Shown: piece by piece, positions 26,921-37,900 of the stretch
Position numbering within the stretch: the stretch's first letter is position 1
How the letters are laid out: every line of letters begins with the position of its first letter
Program-made: the position numbers and the translations under genes
Source of the DNA: Candidatus Kuenenia stuttgartensis
Lineage (GTDB): Bacteria; Planctomycetota; Planctomycetia; Planctomycetales; Planctomycetaceae
Length of the DNA: 50,274 nt
Assembly: GCA_945861975.1 (NCBI GenBank)
Contig: CAMAXD010000007.1
Span: 1-50,274, forward strand
Direction: 5' to 3'
The notes under the pieces: generated by a model
Told to the model about the DNA's origin: nothing
Database searches by the model: none
Seen by the model: the letters and a program-made list of their open reading frames with translations, nothing else

Positions 26921-27898
26921 CTATGAGTTCAACAGCTTTGCCATATAACGGCTCAGGGATTCCAGATCGTTTGCAAATCCGCGGATGCCTTCAGCAAGCT
27001 TTTCTGTGGCCATTGCATCCTGATTCAGCATCCAGCGAAAAGAACGCTCATCGATCTCGAGGCGTTCGATATTCATGGCTTTGGCTTCGTCGGCATCCAG
27101 TCGTTTTGGAACCTCCGCCTCGGAACCGGAAAGTTCCGTCAGCAAAGCTGGCGCCACCGTCAGCAGATCACAACCACAAAGTGCGGTGACCTGCTCAGCC
27201 GATCGGAAACTGGCTCCCATGACCTGTGTCCTGTAGCCGTGGCGTTTGTAATAGTTAAAGATTCGCTGAACTGAAAGCACACCGGGATCGTCTTCCATCG
27301 AATAACTGCTGACTCCTTTGGCTTTCTTGAACCAGTCGAGGATGCGGCCGACAAAGGGGCTGATCAATGTGACGCCCGCGTCGGCACAGGCAATCGCCTG
27401 GCCAAAGCCAAACAGTAGAGTCAGGTTGCAATGAATGCCTTCTTGCTCAAGTCGCTCGGCCGCGCGAATGCCTTCCCATGTGCTGGCGATCTTGATCAGG
27501 ATCCGTTCTTTCGAAATGCCATGTTCTTCGAAGAGGCTGATAAGGTGTCGCCCTTTCTCAACCGTTGCATGCTCATCGAAACTCAGCCGCGCATCGACTT
27601 CGACTGAGACTCGCCCGGGAACGATTCTAAGGATTCGAAGGCCAAAAATTACCGACAGGTGGTCAAGAATAGCATTCAGCAGATGGAGTTCTGTTGGGCC
27701 TGATTTTCCGCCAACATCATGACGGCCGGTGGCAATTGCTTCCTCGACCAGATCCGCGTATTGCGGCATCTGAGCCGCTTTCGCGATTAGTGACGGATTT
27801 GTCGTTGCGTCCTGCGGCTTGTTACGGGCAATGGAATCAATGTCACCCGTGTCTGCAACAATGATGCTGTGCCGCTTGAGTTGATCGAGCGAATTCAT
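26921..27898 (-). CDS. tal: Transaldolase
   Basis: The 325-residue protein matches class I transaldolase (TalB type) over its whole length: DATTNPSLI near residue 31, VDARLSFD, and the Schiff-base lysine K136 in ILIKIASTWEGI. It moves a dihydroxyacetone unit between sedoheptulose 7-phosphate and glyceraldehyde 3-phosphate in the non-oxidative pentose phosphate pathway, in the cytoplasm. Its length matches the E. coli enzyme closely. It lies 145 bases upstream of the nitroreductase gene on the same strand and 169 bases downstream of the methylenetetrahydrofolate reductase gene, so joint transcription is possible but not shown. Confidence 0.96.
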   Translation of the reverse strand: MNSLDQLKRHSIIVADTGDIDSIARNKPQDATTNPSLIAKAAQMPQYADLVEEAIATGRHDVGGKSGPTELHLLNAILDHLSVIFGLRILRIVPGRVSVEVDARLSFDEHATVEKGRHLISLFEEHGISKERILIKIASTWEGIRAAERLEQEGIHCNLTLLFGFGQAIACADAGVTLISPFVGRILDWFKKAKGVSSYSMEDDPGVLSVQRIFNYYKRHGYRTQVMGASFRSAEQVTALCGCDLLTVAPALLTELSGSEAEVPKRLDADEAKAMNIERLEIDERSFRWMLNQDAMATEKLAEGIRGFANDLESLSRYMAKLLNS

Positions 27899-28067
27899 CT
27901 GAGCCTCCTGCCCTTATCAAAATAATCCAATGATCCTTACTCTCGCACTTATTTAGCAAATGGCCAGACAACCATCATTCGGTTGCCAGACTTCTCATTC
28001 AGTACTGCCGAAAGCGACAACTTCCAGAATGCTTCCTGCCGAAAGAAAATCAACCCTGTCAGAAAGT

Positions 28068-28949
28068 CTATCGCTTCGAGGCTGGAAGCTGAAGAGCATC
28101 CAGAATTCTCTGGCATGCATCCGACTTATTCAACGCGTAAAAGTGAATTCCGGGAATGCCTTCAGCAATCAGTTGTCTGCATTGCTGAATTGCGTGTTCT
28201 ACACCAATTTCGAACTGCGCTGAGGCATCATCCTGGACAGTTTCAAGCTTTGCCGCCAGATCTGCCGGGAACACGGTTCCACACATCGATGTGATTCGCT
28301 TGATCCGTGCGAAGTCCGTGATTGGCATGATACCAGGCACAATCGGGATCTGAATTCCAAGCTTGTGACATCGATCGCGAAAGGTGAAAAAATTATCGTT
28401 GACAAAGAATAGCTGTGTAAAGACAGCGTCAGCCCCAGCGTCGACCTTGCGTTTCAGGTTCAGCAGGTCGGCTTCCAGATCGGAGGCTTCTATGTGCTTT
28501 TCGGGATAACCGGCAACACCAATCCCCATTTCCGGATGCGTCTCGCGGATCAGTTCTACAAGCTGATTGGCATTCTTGAGGCCACCTTCAACAGCCTTAA
28601 ACGCTTCCTGGCCGACAGGCGGGTCTCCTCGCAGAGCCATGATGTTACAAATACCGGAGGCTGCTGCTTTATCCAACCAATCTTTCAGTTCCTCGCGTGT
28701 CGCCCCAACACATGTAAAATGAGCCATCGCAGTTCGATGAAATGTCTGCTGAATCTCATGACACCAGAATGCCGTTCGATCCTGAGTGGACCCGCCAGCC
28801 CCATAGGTGCATGACACAAACGCGGGATTGTACTCGATCAGTGTCTGGAGATTTCTCTTGAGTATCGCATCACCTTCCGCCGTCTTCGGTGGAAAGATCT
28901 CAATCGACATGACAAATTGCTGGTCTTGAAACAGTTGAGAAAGTCGCAT
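28068..28949 (-). CDS. metF: 5,10-methylenetetrahydrofolate reductase
   Basis: The 293-residue protein has the MetF fold and length, with SIEIFPPKT at the N-terminus, [11 protein letters not shown], and ALRGDPP in the flavin-binding region. It reduces 5,10-methylenetetrahydrofolate to 5-methyltetrahydrofolate with FAD and NADH, supplying methyl groups for methionine synthesis. The ATG at 28949 ([10 protein letters not shown]) begins the conserved domain; a frame to 29042 adds 31 hydrophobic residues that the family does not have. The gap to trpB upstream is 130 bases. Confidence 0.95.
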   Translation of the reverse strand: MRLSQLFQDQQFVMSIEIFPPKTAEGDAILKRNLQTLIEYNPAFVSCTYGAGGSTQDRTAFWCHEIQQTFHRTAMAHFTCVGATREELKDWLDKAAASGICNIMALRGDPPVGQEAFKAVEGGLKNANQLVELIRETHPEMGIGVAGYPEKHIEASDLEADLLNLKRKVDAGADAVFTQLFFVNDNFFTFRDRCHKLGIQIPIVPGIMPITDFARIKRITSMCGTVFPADLAAKLETVQDDASAQFEIGVEHAIQQCRQLIAEGIPGIHFYALNKSDACQRILDALQLPASKR

Positions 28950-29079
28950 CGGTTTAAAGGCTTGAAGCGTCAAAAGGAGTGTATGCGGATCGTAGAGTAG
29001 CAGGTCGCAGTCAACAGACGACAGAACGAGGAGAACTATCAATGATTGTACGACTTCAGTGATTCGATAACAAAGTGGC

Positions 29080-30312
<1,233 letters not shown>

Positions 30313-30810
30313 GAAGTCCTCGGTTACTGACTGAATTCAGCTTCTATGGGAAAACGACAATCTGTACTCGTTACGAGACAGAAGACGGCTAACAGTTTGG
30401 AAAGATGCCGCCTCATGCTCTGAATCAAAATGGTCTTTAAATCTCAGACCGCGGTTTCGATCATCCTTCCAGAAACCGTGGGCTTGATTCCATGAGTTGA
30501 GCCCCTGATTATAGCGGAGCCCACAAAAACACCCGCAAGGTCTAAGAATTTCCCAGGAAATTATTGCTGACCATGCTTCCGATTTGCCAATAATCCGAGC
30601 AAATCTGGCTCGGATCGTCCCTGAAAGGTGTTCATGGTCCGTCGGCAAGTCTGTTATTTCCTGTTTCCGGAACAATCCGGTCAAAGCCCGGTCTCTGGTA
30701 TCCGTCGATGTTGACGAGTTCCTTCGATCGCCCATGTTTGTTTTTTTGACATCGTCATGAGACGGAGAATGCATCTGACAATGGTGTTCTCTGTTGCGAT
30801 CATTCTCTGT
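30313..30810. other. Long gap upstream of trpB, no gene seen
   Basis: These 498 bases separate trpB from the GspE-like gene upstream on the same strand. A 145-codon minus-strand frame (30337-30774) is open but has no ribosome binding site or protein-like pattern. On the minus strand TATAAT occurs at 30513-30508, with TTGCGG 19 bases before it, a candidate promoter that would give a leader of about 190 bases. An inverted repeat GTGGGCT/AGCCCAC brackets the TATAAT. I find no Trp-rich leader peptide. Confidence 0.4.
30508..30513 (-). promoter_or_regulatory. Candidate -10 box (TATAAT) for trpB
   Basis: A perfect TATAAT on the minus strand about 200 bases upstream of the trpB start, with TTGCGG 19 bases upstream as a poor -35. 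The spacing is two bases over the optimum. The match could be chance in a 500-base gap. Confidence 0.3.
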
Positions 30811-31812
30811 TCAGGCATTTGCGTTTGTTTGCTGAGGTGTCTGGACTGACATGTCGTGAATCAGACGCCGAAGTTCTGAGACTGCTGTGCGTTTTTCCAG
30901 AACCAGAGTCCTGGCTGATGCTTCCAGTGTGGTGAGTCCTTGTGTTATGGCTTGCTCCCGAAGTCTGTAGGCAGGCAGACCTTCATTGATGGCATTTCTA
31001 AGACTGGATGTGATCAGCATTGTCTCAAACACAGCCGTGCGTCCTCGAAATCCCGTATAAAAATTCAGTTCCGTTGGGATACCTCGGATCAACTGCGGTG
31101 GTGTTTCCGGTGGCACGCCAAGTGAGCAGCATTCCTCAGGGGATGCCGCATACTCCTCTCGCGAATCTGCAGCGACCGTTCTCACAAGTCGTTGAGCAAT
31201 TACGCCACGCAAACAATTCGCAATGGTCATTGATGAGATGCCAAAGTTGCGGAGCACATCGATCGCCGAAGCGGTGTTGTTGGCATGCAGCGTTGAAAGA
31301 ACCAGCACACCGGTTGTGGCAGCTCGGCAGGCAATCTGAGCCGTCTCAGCGTCGCGAATTTCACCGATAGAAATAATATTCGGATCCTGTCTCAAAACGC
31401 CTCGCAGAGCATTCGTAAACAGAAGTCCTGTCTTAGGGTCAACCTGAATCTGATTTGCTCCAGCGATCCGTCGCTCAACGGGATCCTCAGTAGTTACGAT
31501 ACTTCTGTCCGGCTGATTCAGACGAGAGAGCAAACTATACACGGTCGTTGTTTTTCCGGCTCCGACGGGGCCAACAACGAGCAGCAAGCCATGGGGAGCC
31601 CCGAGCAATGAGTGCACATCGTTTATCTGCTCTGCCGTGAAACCCAGGGACTCCGGCGCGACGAACTCTGTGGCATCGGGCATCAGACGCAATACAAGTC
31701 GTTCCCCATGAATTGTCGGGCTGCTGCCCACGCGAACATCTCTTGGAAGTCCAGCAAGTTGAGCCGCTGAAATGTGCCCATCCTGAGGAAGTCGCCTGTC
31801 GGTGATATCCAT
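30811..31812 (-). CDS. N-terminally truncated GspE/PilB-family secretion ATPase
   Basis: From the first ATG in frame the product is 333 residues. It keeps the ATPase core: ERRLPQDG-like DRRLPQDGH at 6-12, Walker A GPVGAGKTTT with K87, GEIRDAETAQ and LSTLHANNT. The frame continues upstream of the ATG with good family sequence (LPDIVQVPAAKALHILSRIKVLAG) up to codon 31884, then meets an in-frame stop at 31890-31888. The usual N-terminal domains of about 200 residues are absent. The four-cysteine zinc site near FRGR is also lost (FYTGFRGR has none). The family powers type II secretion or type IV pili from the cytoplasmic face. The upstream STAS frame overlaps it in a different frame. It is probably a deletion remnant; whether it is made is unclear. 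Confidence 0.75.
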   Translation of the reverse strand: MDITDRRLPQDGHISAAQLAGLPRDVRVGSSPTIHGERLVLRLMPDATEFVAPESLGFTAEQINDVHSLLGAPHGLLLVVGPVGAGKTTTVYSLLSRLNQPDRSIVTTEDPVERRIAGANQIQVDPKTGLLFTNALRGVLRQDPNIISIGEIRDAETAQIACRAATTGVLVLSTLHANNTASAIDVLRNFGISSMTIANCLRGVIAQRLVRTVAADSREEYAASPEECCSLGVPPETPPQLIRGIPTELNFYTGFRGRTAVFETMLITSSLRNAINEGLPAYRLREQAITQGLTTLEASARTLVLEKRTAVSELRRLIHDMSVQTPQQTNANA

Positions 31813-32602
31813 CCCGGCGAGAACTTTTATTCGACTGAGGATGTGAAGAGCCTTCGCCGCTGGAACCTGAACAATGTCCGGAAGTCTTCAGCACCGATGT
31901 CACTTCCTCATGGGGGCTGACGACCGAGAACTGCCCCTGCCGTTTCTGAGTCGCTTTCCAGAGCCGGACAAGTCCCGCCACGACACCGCTGTTGATGTAC
32001 GTCAGGCGTGAAAGATCCAGTAACAGATTGGGTGCCGCCGCCAGTTCAAAGTTTGATATAGCGACCGAAACGGCAGCTTCAAGGTCAGCCCAGGATAGTT
32101 TCGAAAGCCGTGGGTCGCATTGAATCGCGTTGTATCTTTTGTGAGCTTCGAATGGGAATGGCTCTGTCGACACTGATTGCCTAATGTCGGTCGACAAGCT
32201 CTTCGAAGGCTTCTCCCCGGGCTTCACAAAATCCAGATCGCCAGTGTCTTCCAATTTCAAAAATGCCAGTGCCGCCGCGCGAGACGGCATGATGCGCCAA
32301 TGTTCAAGTAGTCCACTGATCTGCAAAGATTCCTTCACCGCATCGCTCTCCGTGACGAAAATCAGATTCCGGGTTCGCGAGTCCAATGATTTCCAAATTC
32401 GAAGCAGACACGCGAGAAGCCCGTCTGGTAGCCGCGTTAACGTCGGGGCAAACACGACGAGACTGCCGATGCTTGATTTCTGGATGAGTTCCAGAATGCG
32501 ATTAGTCGCTCCGTCGATCTGCTCCCAGGGCATGTTGAGGAGTTCGTCTGTAAACTCAAGGTGGCAATACGAAGAGTGATTCTCGAACGAAAAACCGCTC
32601 AT
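31535..32602 (-). CDS. Tandem STAS-like protein whose 3' end runs out of frame over the GspE gene
   Basis: From the ATG at 32602 (GGAGGG upstream) residues 1-115 and 155-242 form two STAS-like halves. Each has a central hydrophobic strand (GSLVVFAPTLTRL; PNLLLDLSRLTYI) and a similar end (ESLQISGLLEHW; TSVLKTSG). STAS domains bind partners in anti-sigma regulation and signalling. After G242 (codon 31879-31877) the sequence turns into Ser/Gly/Arg-rich out-of-frame translation of the ATPase gene and stops at 31535, so the last 113 residues are not a natural tail. The second STAS half should have about 15 more residues, as the first does. The junction coincides with the point where GspE homology begins one frame over. 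Confidence 0.7.
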   Translation of the reverse strand: MSGFSFENHSSYCHLEFTDELLNMPWEQIDGATNRILELIQKSSIGSLVVFAPTLTRLPDGLLACLLRIWKSLDSRTRNLIFVTESDAVKESLQISGLLEHWRIMPSRAAALAFLKLEDTGDLDFVKPGEKPSKSLSTDIRQSVSTEPFPFEAHKRYNAIQCDPRLSKLSWADLEAAVSVAISNFELAAAPNLLLDLSRLTYINSGVVAGLVRLWKATQKRQGQFSVVSPHEEVTSVLKTSGHCSGSSGEGSSHPQSNKSSRRDGYHRQATSSGWAHFSGSTCWTSKRCSRGQQPDNSWGTTCIASDARCHRVRRAGVPGFHGRADKRCALIARGSPWLAARCWPRRSRKNNDRV

Positions 32603-32790
32603 ACTCCATCCCTCCGCGACAACTGAAAATCGGGAACTGACTTCGAGCAGAAAACTGGACGTCTGGCCTTGCGACAAATGCGGTGTCGCAACACCTCTGG
32701 GCTCAGTTGCTTCCACTTTCTATTGATTGTCTTCACACGTAGTCGGAGCGGACAACTCGCGACGTTGTCCGCCAGTATCTCAGGGAACTG

Positions 32791-32824
32791 AAAAAGCCGC
32801 CCGAAACCAGAGTTCGAGCGGCTT
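32791..32824 (-). terminator. Intrinsic terminator after dapA
   Basis: On the minus strand AAGCCGC-T-CGAA pairs with TTTCG-G-GCGGCTT, and the stem runs into TTTTT (32795-32791). It starts ten bases after the dapA stop and separates dapA from the STAS gene. Confidence 0.8.
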
Positions 32825-32833
32825 CTGTCGTCG

Positions 32834-33733
32834 TCAGACGTTGAGCAGGCCGTAGCGTTGCAGTGTTGTACGAAGTGCTGCAAGCTGGGAATCCGTCAGC
32901 GGAGTCAGCGGCAGGCGAACTTCACCGCAATCACGCCCCAAAAGTTTCATGGCTGCCTTTACGGGAATTGGGTTCGTTGAAAGTCCAAGCATGTCGCGGC
33001 AAAGCGGGAATAGCTTGTGGTGCAACTCCTGTGCTTTAGCAATGTTGCCGGTCTGAAATGCGGTTACCATCGCCTTAACGTCCTGCGGAACGATGTTCCC
33101 GGCCACAGAAACAACCCCGCTGCCGCCCAGTGCCAGCAATGGCAAAGTCAGACTGTCGTCTCCCGAAAGTACTGTCAAATCCGAGGCCGCCAGAATCTGA
33201 GACGCCTGGTCCATCGATCCTGTTGATTCCTTGATCGCGACGACACTAGGGCAGGTATCTGCAATCCGGCAGATTGTTTCAGGCTCCATGTTCTTGGCCG
33301 TTCGCCCCGGAATGTTATAAAGCACGATCGGAAGATCAACATGCTCGGCAATCGCGCGATAGTGCTGAAAGAAGCCTTCCTGTGTCGGCTTGTTGTAATA
33401 AGGTGCGACCATCAACGCGCCAGTGGCGCCGGCACGCTTCGCCGAAGCCGTCAGGCGGATGGCTTCTGCTGTGCTGTTCGATCCTGTGCCCGCCATGACT
33501 TTGATTCGTCCGGCCGCATGATCGCAGGTAATCGCAATTACTCGCTCATGCTCGTCATGTGACAGAGTTGGACTTTCGCCTGTTGTGCCGACAGGAACCA
33601 ACCCATCCGTTCCGGCTTCAACGTGGAAGTCCACAAGAGCTTTCAGCATGCTCTCGTTCAGCGAGCCGTCGCTGTTCATCGGCGTCACAAGGGCCACTGT
33701 CAGTCCCGAAAACAATTCACCACGTCTTGCCAT
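32834..33733 (-). CDS. dapA: 4-hydroxy-tetrahydrodipicolinate synthase
   Basis: The 299-residue protein matches DapA throughout: [11 protein letters not shown] at 48-58, YNIPGRT with Y139, and the Schiff-base lysine K168 in VVAIKESTG. It condenses pyruvate with aspartate semialdehyde, the first step towards lysine and meso-diaminopimelate, in the cytoplasm. Its presence fits a diaminopimelate-containing cell wall. The related N-acetylneuraminate lyase family is excluded by the GTTGES motif and YNIPGRT. It is followed by a strong terminator and preceded by a 180-base gap, so it is likely transcribed alone. Confidence 0.96.
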   Translation of the reverse strand: MARRGELFSGLTVALVTPMNSDGSLNESMLKALVDFHVEAGTDGLVPVGTTGESPTLSHDEHERVIAITCDHAAGRIKVMAGTGSNSTAEAIRLTASAKRAGATGALMVAPYYNKPTQEGFFQHYRAIAEHVDLPIVLYNIPGRTAKNMEPETICRIADTCPSVVAIKESTGSMDQASQILAASDLTVLSGDDSLTLPLLALGGSGVVSVAGNIVPQDVKAMVTAFQTGNIAKAQELHHKLFPLCRDMLGLSTNPIPVKAAMKLLGRDCGEVRLPLTPLTDSQLAALRTTLQRYGLLNV

Positions 33734-33913
33734 GACTCAATTCTTTGTGCAAAAAAATCGGAGAGAAAACTTAATTGACTTCTTATTGCGGCTCCAACCA
33801 CAACCGCATCGATACCAGCAATCGCTTTGACACTGCGTGTGCTGGTGAGGACTCACCGGAAAAATACATTCAGCCAATGTTTCTACGGCCTTCGATTGCA
33901 ACCTGCAAACGAA

Positions 33914-34834
33914 TCAGCCCCGTTTTCGCCAGTCGATCCCGGAAAGACTTGCCAGTGCCAGCATTAACGCATGAGTCCCGTTCCGGCCAAATCCCTGCGC
34001 TTTCACCGCCAGGTAAAGTTGCTGACCAAGGGCCAGACCCGGCATGGAAAGCCCCATGCGCCGTGATTCCTCCAGAGCAATCCCCATATCCTTAATGAAA
34101 TGCTCGACGAAGAAACCGGGATCGAAGTTGTTGTCGATAATGCGAGGTCCCAGATTCGACAGCGACCAGCTTCCCGCAGCACCACTGGCGACCGACTTCA
34201 AAACGGTTGGCAGATCCAGCCCGGACTTGTATCCGTAAAGCAGCGCTTCACAAACACCGATCATGCCTGTTGCAATCAGGATCTGGTTGACGGTCTTGGT
34301 GTGTTGTCCCGAACCCGCCGGTCCCTGATGCACAATCGTTTTGCCCATGGCTTCCCACATCGGCTGCAATGCGGTGACGACGTCTGCGTCTCCACCAATC
34401 ATGATCGAGAGAGCGGCATTGCGAGCACCGATGTCTCCACCGGAAACTGGAGCATCCACGCTATGCACACCCGCCAGCTTTGCGGCGTCGTAGATTTCGA
34501 TGGCGAGCGATGGCTGACTGGTTGTCATGTCAACCAAAACAGCTCCTGGCTTTGCCCCTGCCAGAGCCCCCTGCTCCCCCAGCTTGACATCTCGCACGTC
34601 CGCTGGAAATCCCACGATGGAGAAGATCACGTCTGAATTCTGAGCGACCTCTTTCGGAGTCGCAGCCCATGTCGCTCCCCGAGAAATCAGGGCTTCGGCC
34701 TTCTGCTTAGTTCGAGAATAGACGGTTGCAGAAAACCCCGCATTCATGAGATGCCCGCACATGCTGGATCCCATAACCCCGGTTCCAATCCAGCCAATCC
34801 GTGTTTTCCCGGCTACTACTTGAGGGATCGCCAT
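33914..34834 (-). CDS. 3-hydroxyisobutyrate dehydrogenase-family NAD(P)-dependent oxidoreductase
   Basis: The 306-residue protein has the Rossmann dinucleotide motif IGTGVMG (residues 16-22), the substrate-binding segment [11 protein letters not shown] (127-137) and the catalytic lysine K180 in GQHTKTVNQ. The family includes 3-hydroxyisobutyrate dehydrogenase, tartronate semialdehyde reductase and related beta-hydroxyacid dehydrogenases. The exact substrate cannot be read from these motifs. It is cytoplasmic and divergent from dnaE2, with a 143-base gap between the starts. Confidence 0.92.
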   Translation of the reverse strand: MAIPQVVAGKTRIGWIGTGVMGSSMCGHLMNAGFSATVYSRTKQKAEALISRGATWAATPKEVAQNSDVIFSIVGFPADVRDVKLGEQGALAGAKPGAVLVDMTTSQPSLAIEIYDAAKLAGVHSVDAPVSGGDIGARNAALSIMIGGDADVVTALQPMWEAMGKTIVHQGPAGSGQHTKTVNQILIATGMIGVCEALLYGYKSGLDLPTVLKSVASGAAGSWSLSNLGPRIIDNNFDPGFFVEHFIKDMGIALEESRRMGLSMPGLALGQQLYLAVKAQGFGRNGTHALMLALASLSGIDWRKRG

Positions 34835-34977
34835 GACTTTGTTCCTGAAGAACCATTAATCCAGTATTTCTCGCACCGCACCCTTTTCGGAGCCGGCGAA
34901 TCATCATAAGAACCGAGAAGTATACCGGTTATCGCGGGATCTTCCACAACGCCGTCCATGTCTCTTACACTTCGCAG

Positions 34978-37900
34978 ATGCCAGATCCTCCACCGTCAAA
35001 ACGTCGACAACGCCTGACGTCCAGTCGTCCTGCAGACGGTTTCTCTGCTGCGGCACATTCCGACGACAGCGTTTTGCAAGCGGAACGGGAACCTTCCGTG
35101 CCCTATGCGGAACTGCATTGTCGAACAAATTACTCCTTTCTTGAGGGGGCGTCCCATGCAGATGAACTTGCTGCTCGAGCAAAAGAGCTGGGTCTTCATT
35201 CGCTGGCGGTTACTGACCGAAATTCCCTCGCGGGAGTCGTCCGAGCTCATGTGGCCGCAAAAGAAGCGGGGCTGCGGCTGCTGATTGGTGCGGAAATCGT
35301 TCCGTCGGACGGCCCTGCTCTGGTCCTCCTTGCATCAGACCGAGCAGCCTATGGTCGTTTGTCGAGACTGATAACCGTGGGTCGTCGCCGCGCACCCAAA
35401 GGAGAATGTCGGCTGACTGTGAACGACGTTGCCGAACATGCCGACGGACTCATCTGCTGCGTACCTCTGAGTATAGAAACTCGCCTGCGATTCGAACGCC
35501 GCTTTCAGCCGGAGTTGCCCTGCATTGTTGCAGACCACGATCTCCTCAAGCTGCGAGAAATTTTTCCCGATCGCTGTTACGGTCTCGCGGAACTTCATAG
35601 CGGTCCGGCGGACGAGATCCTGTTGCAGCGTTGGTTGCAGCAAGGAACGACATGTCGTATCCCGATCGTGGCTGCGAATGATGTGCATTATCATGTTGCC
35701 CGGCGTCGCGCATTACATGACGTTGTTACCGCCATTCGCTGCTCACAGTCGCTTCAGTCGCTGGGACATGAATTGTTTCAAAACGGCGAGCGCCATCTGA
35801 AGTCCGGCAGTGAACTCAGCGAATTATTTGGTGACCGGACCGATCTGATCGAGCGAACTCTTGAAGTCGCCGACCGCTGCCGCTTTTCACTCGATGAACT
35901 GCGTTATGAGTACCCTGAAGAATTGATTCCATCAGGTGTTTCTCCAATTGAACATCTGGCCGGACTCACATGGGCTGGCGCGGCGAAGAGATATTCCGAA
36001 GGTGTCCCACCGAAGATTCGCGATCTGATCCAGCATGAACTGACTTTGATCGAAGAACTCCATTACGAAGCCTATTTTCTGACGGTCTTCGATCTGGTTC
36101 GATTTGCTCGTGAACGCGGGATTTTGTGTCAGGGACGCGGCTCGGCGGCAAACTCTGTGGTCTGTTTTTGTCTCGGAATTACCTCGGTCGATCCCAGCCG
36201 CATTGATGTTTTATTCGAACGATTCGTCAGTCGGGAACGCAATGAAGCGCCGGATATCGACGTGGATTTTGAGCACGAGCGTCGTGAAGAAGTGCTTCAG
36301 TATCTTTTCGATCGCTATGGTCGTGATCGGGCAGGAATGACCGGTGCGGTGATCACGTATCGGCCTCGCTCGGCAATCCGTGATATCGGGCGAGCGCTGG
36401 CTTTGTCGAACGATCGAATCGACAAGCTGGCCGGACAGATGGAACATGTTGATCGCGCGGAATTGTTCCCCGAGCGAATGCGCGAAGGAGGAATGGATCC
36501 CGAATCAAAACTGGGGCGTCGCCTGCTGGAGCTGCTGAACTCATTGCTGACATTCCCTCGACATCTTTCGCAACATTCTGGTGGAATGGTGATGTCACGC
36601 GGACTTCTGAGCGAACTCGTGCCGATCGAGAATGCATCCATGCCTGGCAGAACCGTCATTCAATGGGACAAAGATGATCTCGATGCGCTTGGGTTGCTTA
36701 AGGTCGACTGCCTGTCGCTGGGGATGTTGAGCTGTATTCGACGAGCTTTCGATATGATTCAGAAACATCATGGTCGTACATTGACCCTGGCGAATGTACC
36801 GTCAGAAGATTCTCAGGTTTATGATATGGTCAGCGCGGCCGATACCGTCGGTGTATTTCAGATTGAAAGTCGCGCGCAGATGAGCATGTTGCCGCGATTG
36901 AAGCCTCATTGCTTCTACGACCTGGTGATCGAGGTCGCAATCGTGCGTCCGGGGCCGATTCAGGGGGACATGGTTCATCCCTATCTGCGGCGTCGTGCCG
37001 GAGAAGAGCTGGTTGAGTATCCTAACGCGGCTGTGCGATCAGTGCTCCACAAGACTCTGGGAGTCCCGATCTTTCAGGAACAGGCGATGCGTCTGGCGAT
37101 TGTGGCGGCCGGGTTCACTCCTGGAGAAGCAGACCAACTTCGTCGCGCCATGGGGGCCTGGCGGAAGACAGGTGTGATCGCGAAGTTTCATGAAAAACTA
37201 GTTCAGGGAATGATCGAGCGAGGCTACGATGGTGAGTTCGCCGAGCGTGTTTTCAAGCAGATCAGCGGATTCGGAGAATATGGCTTTCCCGAATCTCATG
37301 CTGCTAGTTTTGCTCTGTTGGTTTATGTGTCATCGTGGATAAAACGCTACTACCCGGCTGTCTTTGCCGCTGCGTTGATCAATAGTCAGCCAATGGGGTT
37401 TTATGCCCCGGCCCAGCTTGTTCGCGACGCGCGCGAACATGGAGTCCTGGTCCTTCCGGCTGATGTGAATGCCAGTGACTGGGACTGTACTTTAGAAGCT
37501 CAGAAGCAACCTGCAGATCCTGGCAAATCTCCATTTTTGCATCGTGATCAGTCTCACGCCCTGCGGCTTGGGTTTCGTCTGCTGCGAGGTTTCTCGGAAG
37601 ACTACGCGAGGCAGATCGAAGACGCGAGGCGACGTGGCGGTCAATTTCGCTCACTGGAGGAATTTGCGCGTCGCACGCAGCTCAGTCGTTCTGTCCTGCA
37701 ATTGCTGGCCCGTGCTGATGTGTTTGCTTCAATTGAGATTGATCGCAGGAGTGCCTACTGGAAATGCTTACCCGCACGCGATCGTCTTCCCTTGTTTGAC
37801 GACGAACGAATTCCCGCCGTTGACGAGCCAACTCCGGAACTGCCAGAAATGTCGCCTCAGGATGAAGTGGTTGAAGATTATTCGTCGGCTGGCCTGACGC

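Noticed and set aside
30337-30774. 145-codon minus-strand open frame upstream of trpB
   Set aside because: No ribosome binding site, no domain pattern and mixed composition; treated as leader and intergenic DNA.
34958-35017. Short frame starting at an ATG 20 bases before dnaE2
   Set aside because: It gives 19 residues in another frame, with no ribosome binding site, and overlaps the dnaE2 start.
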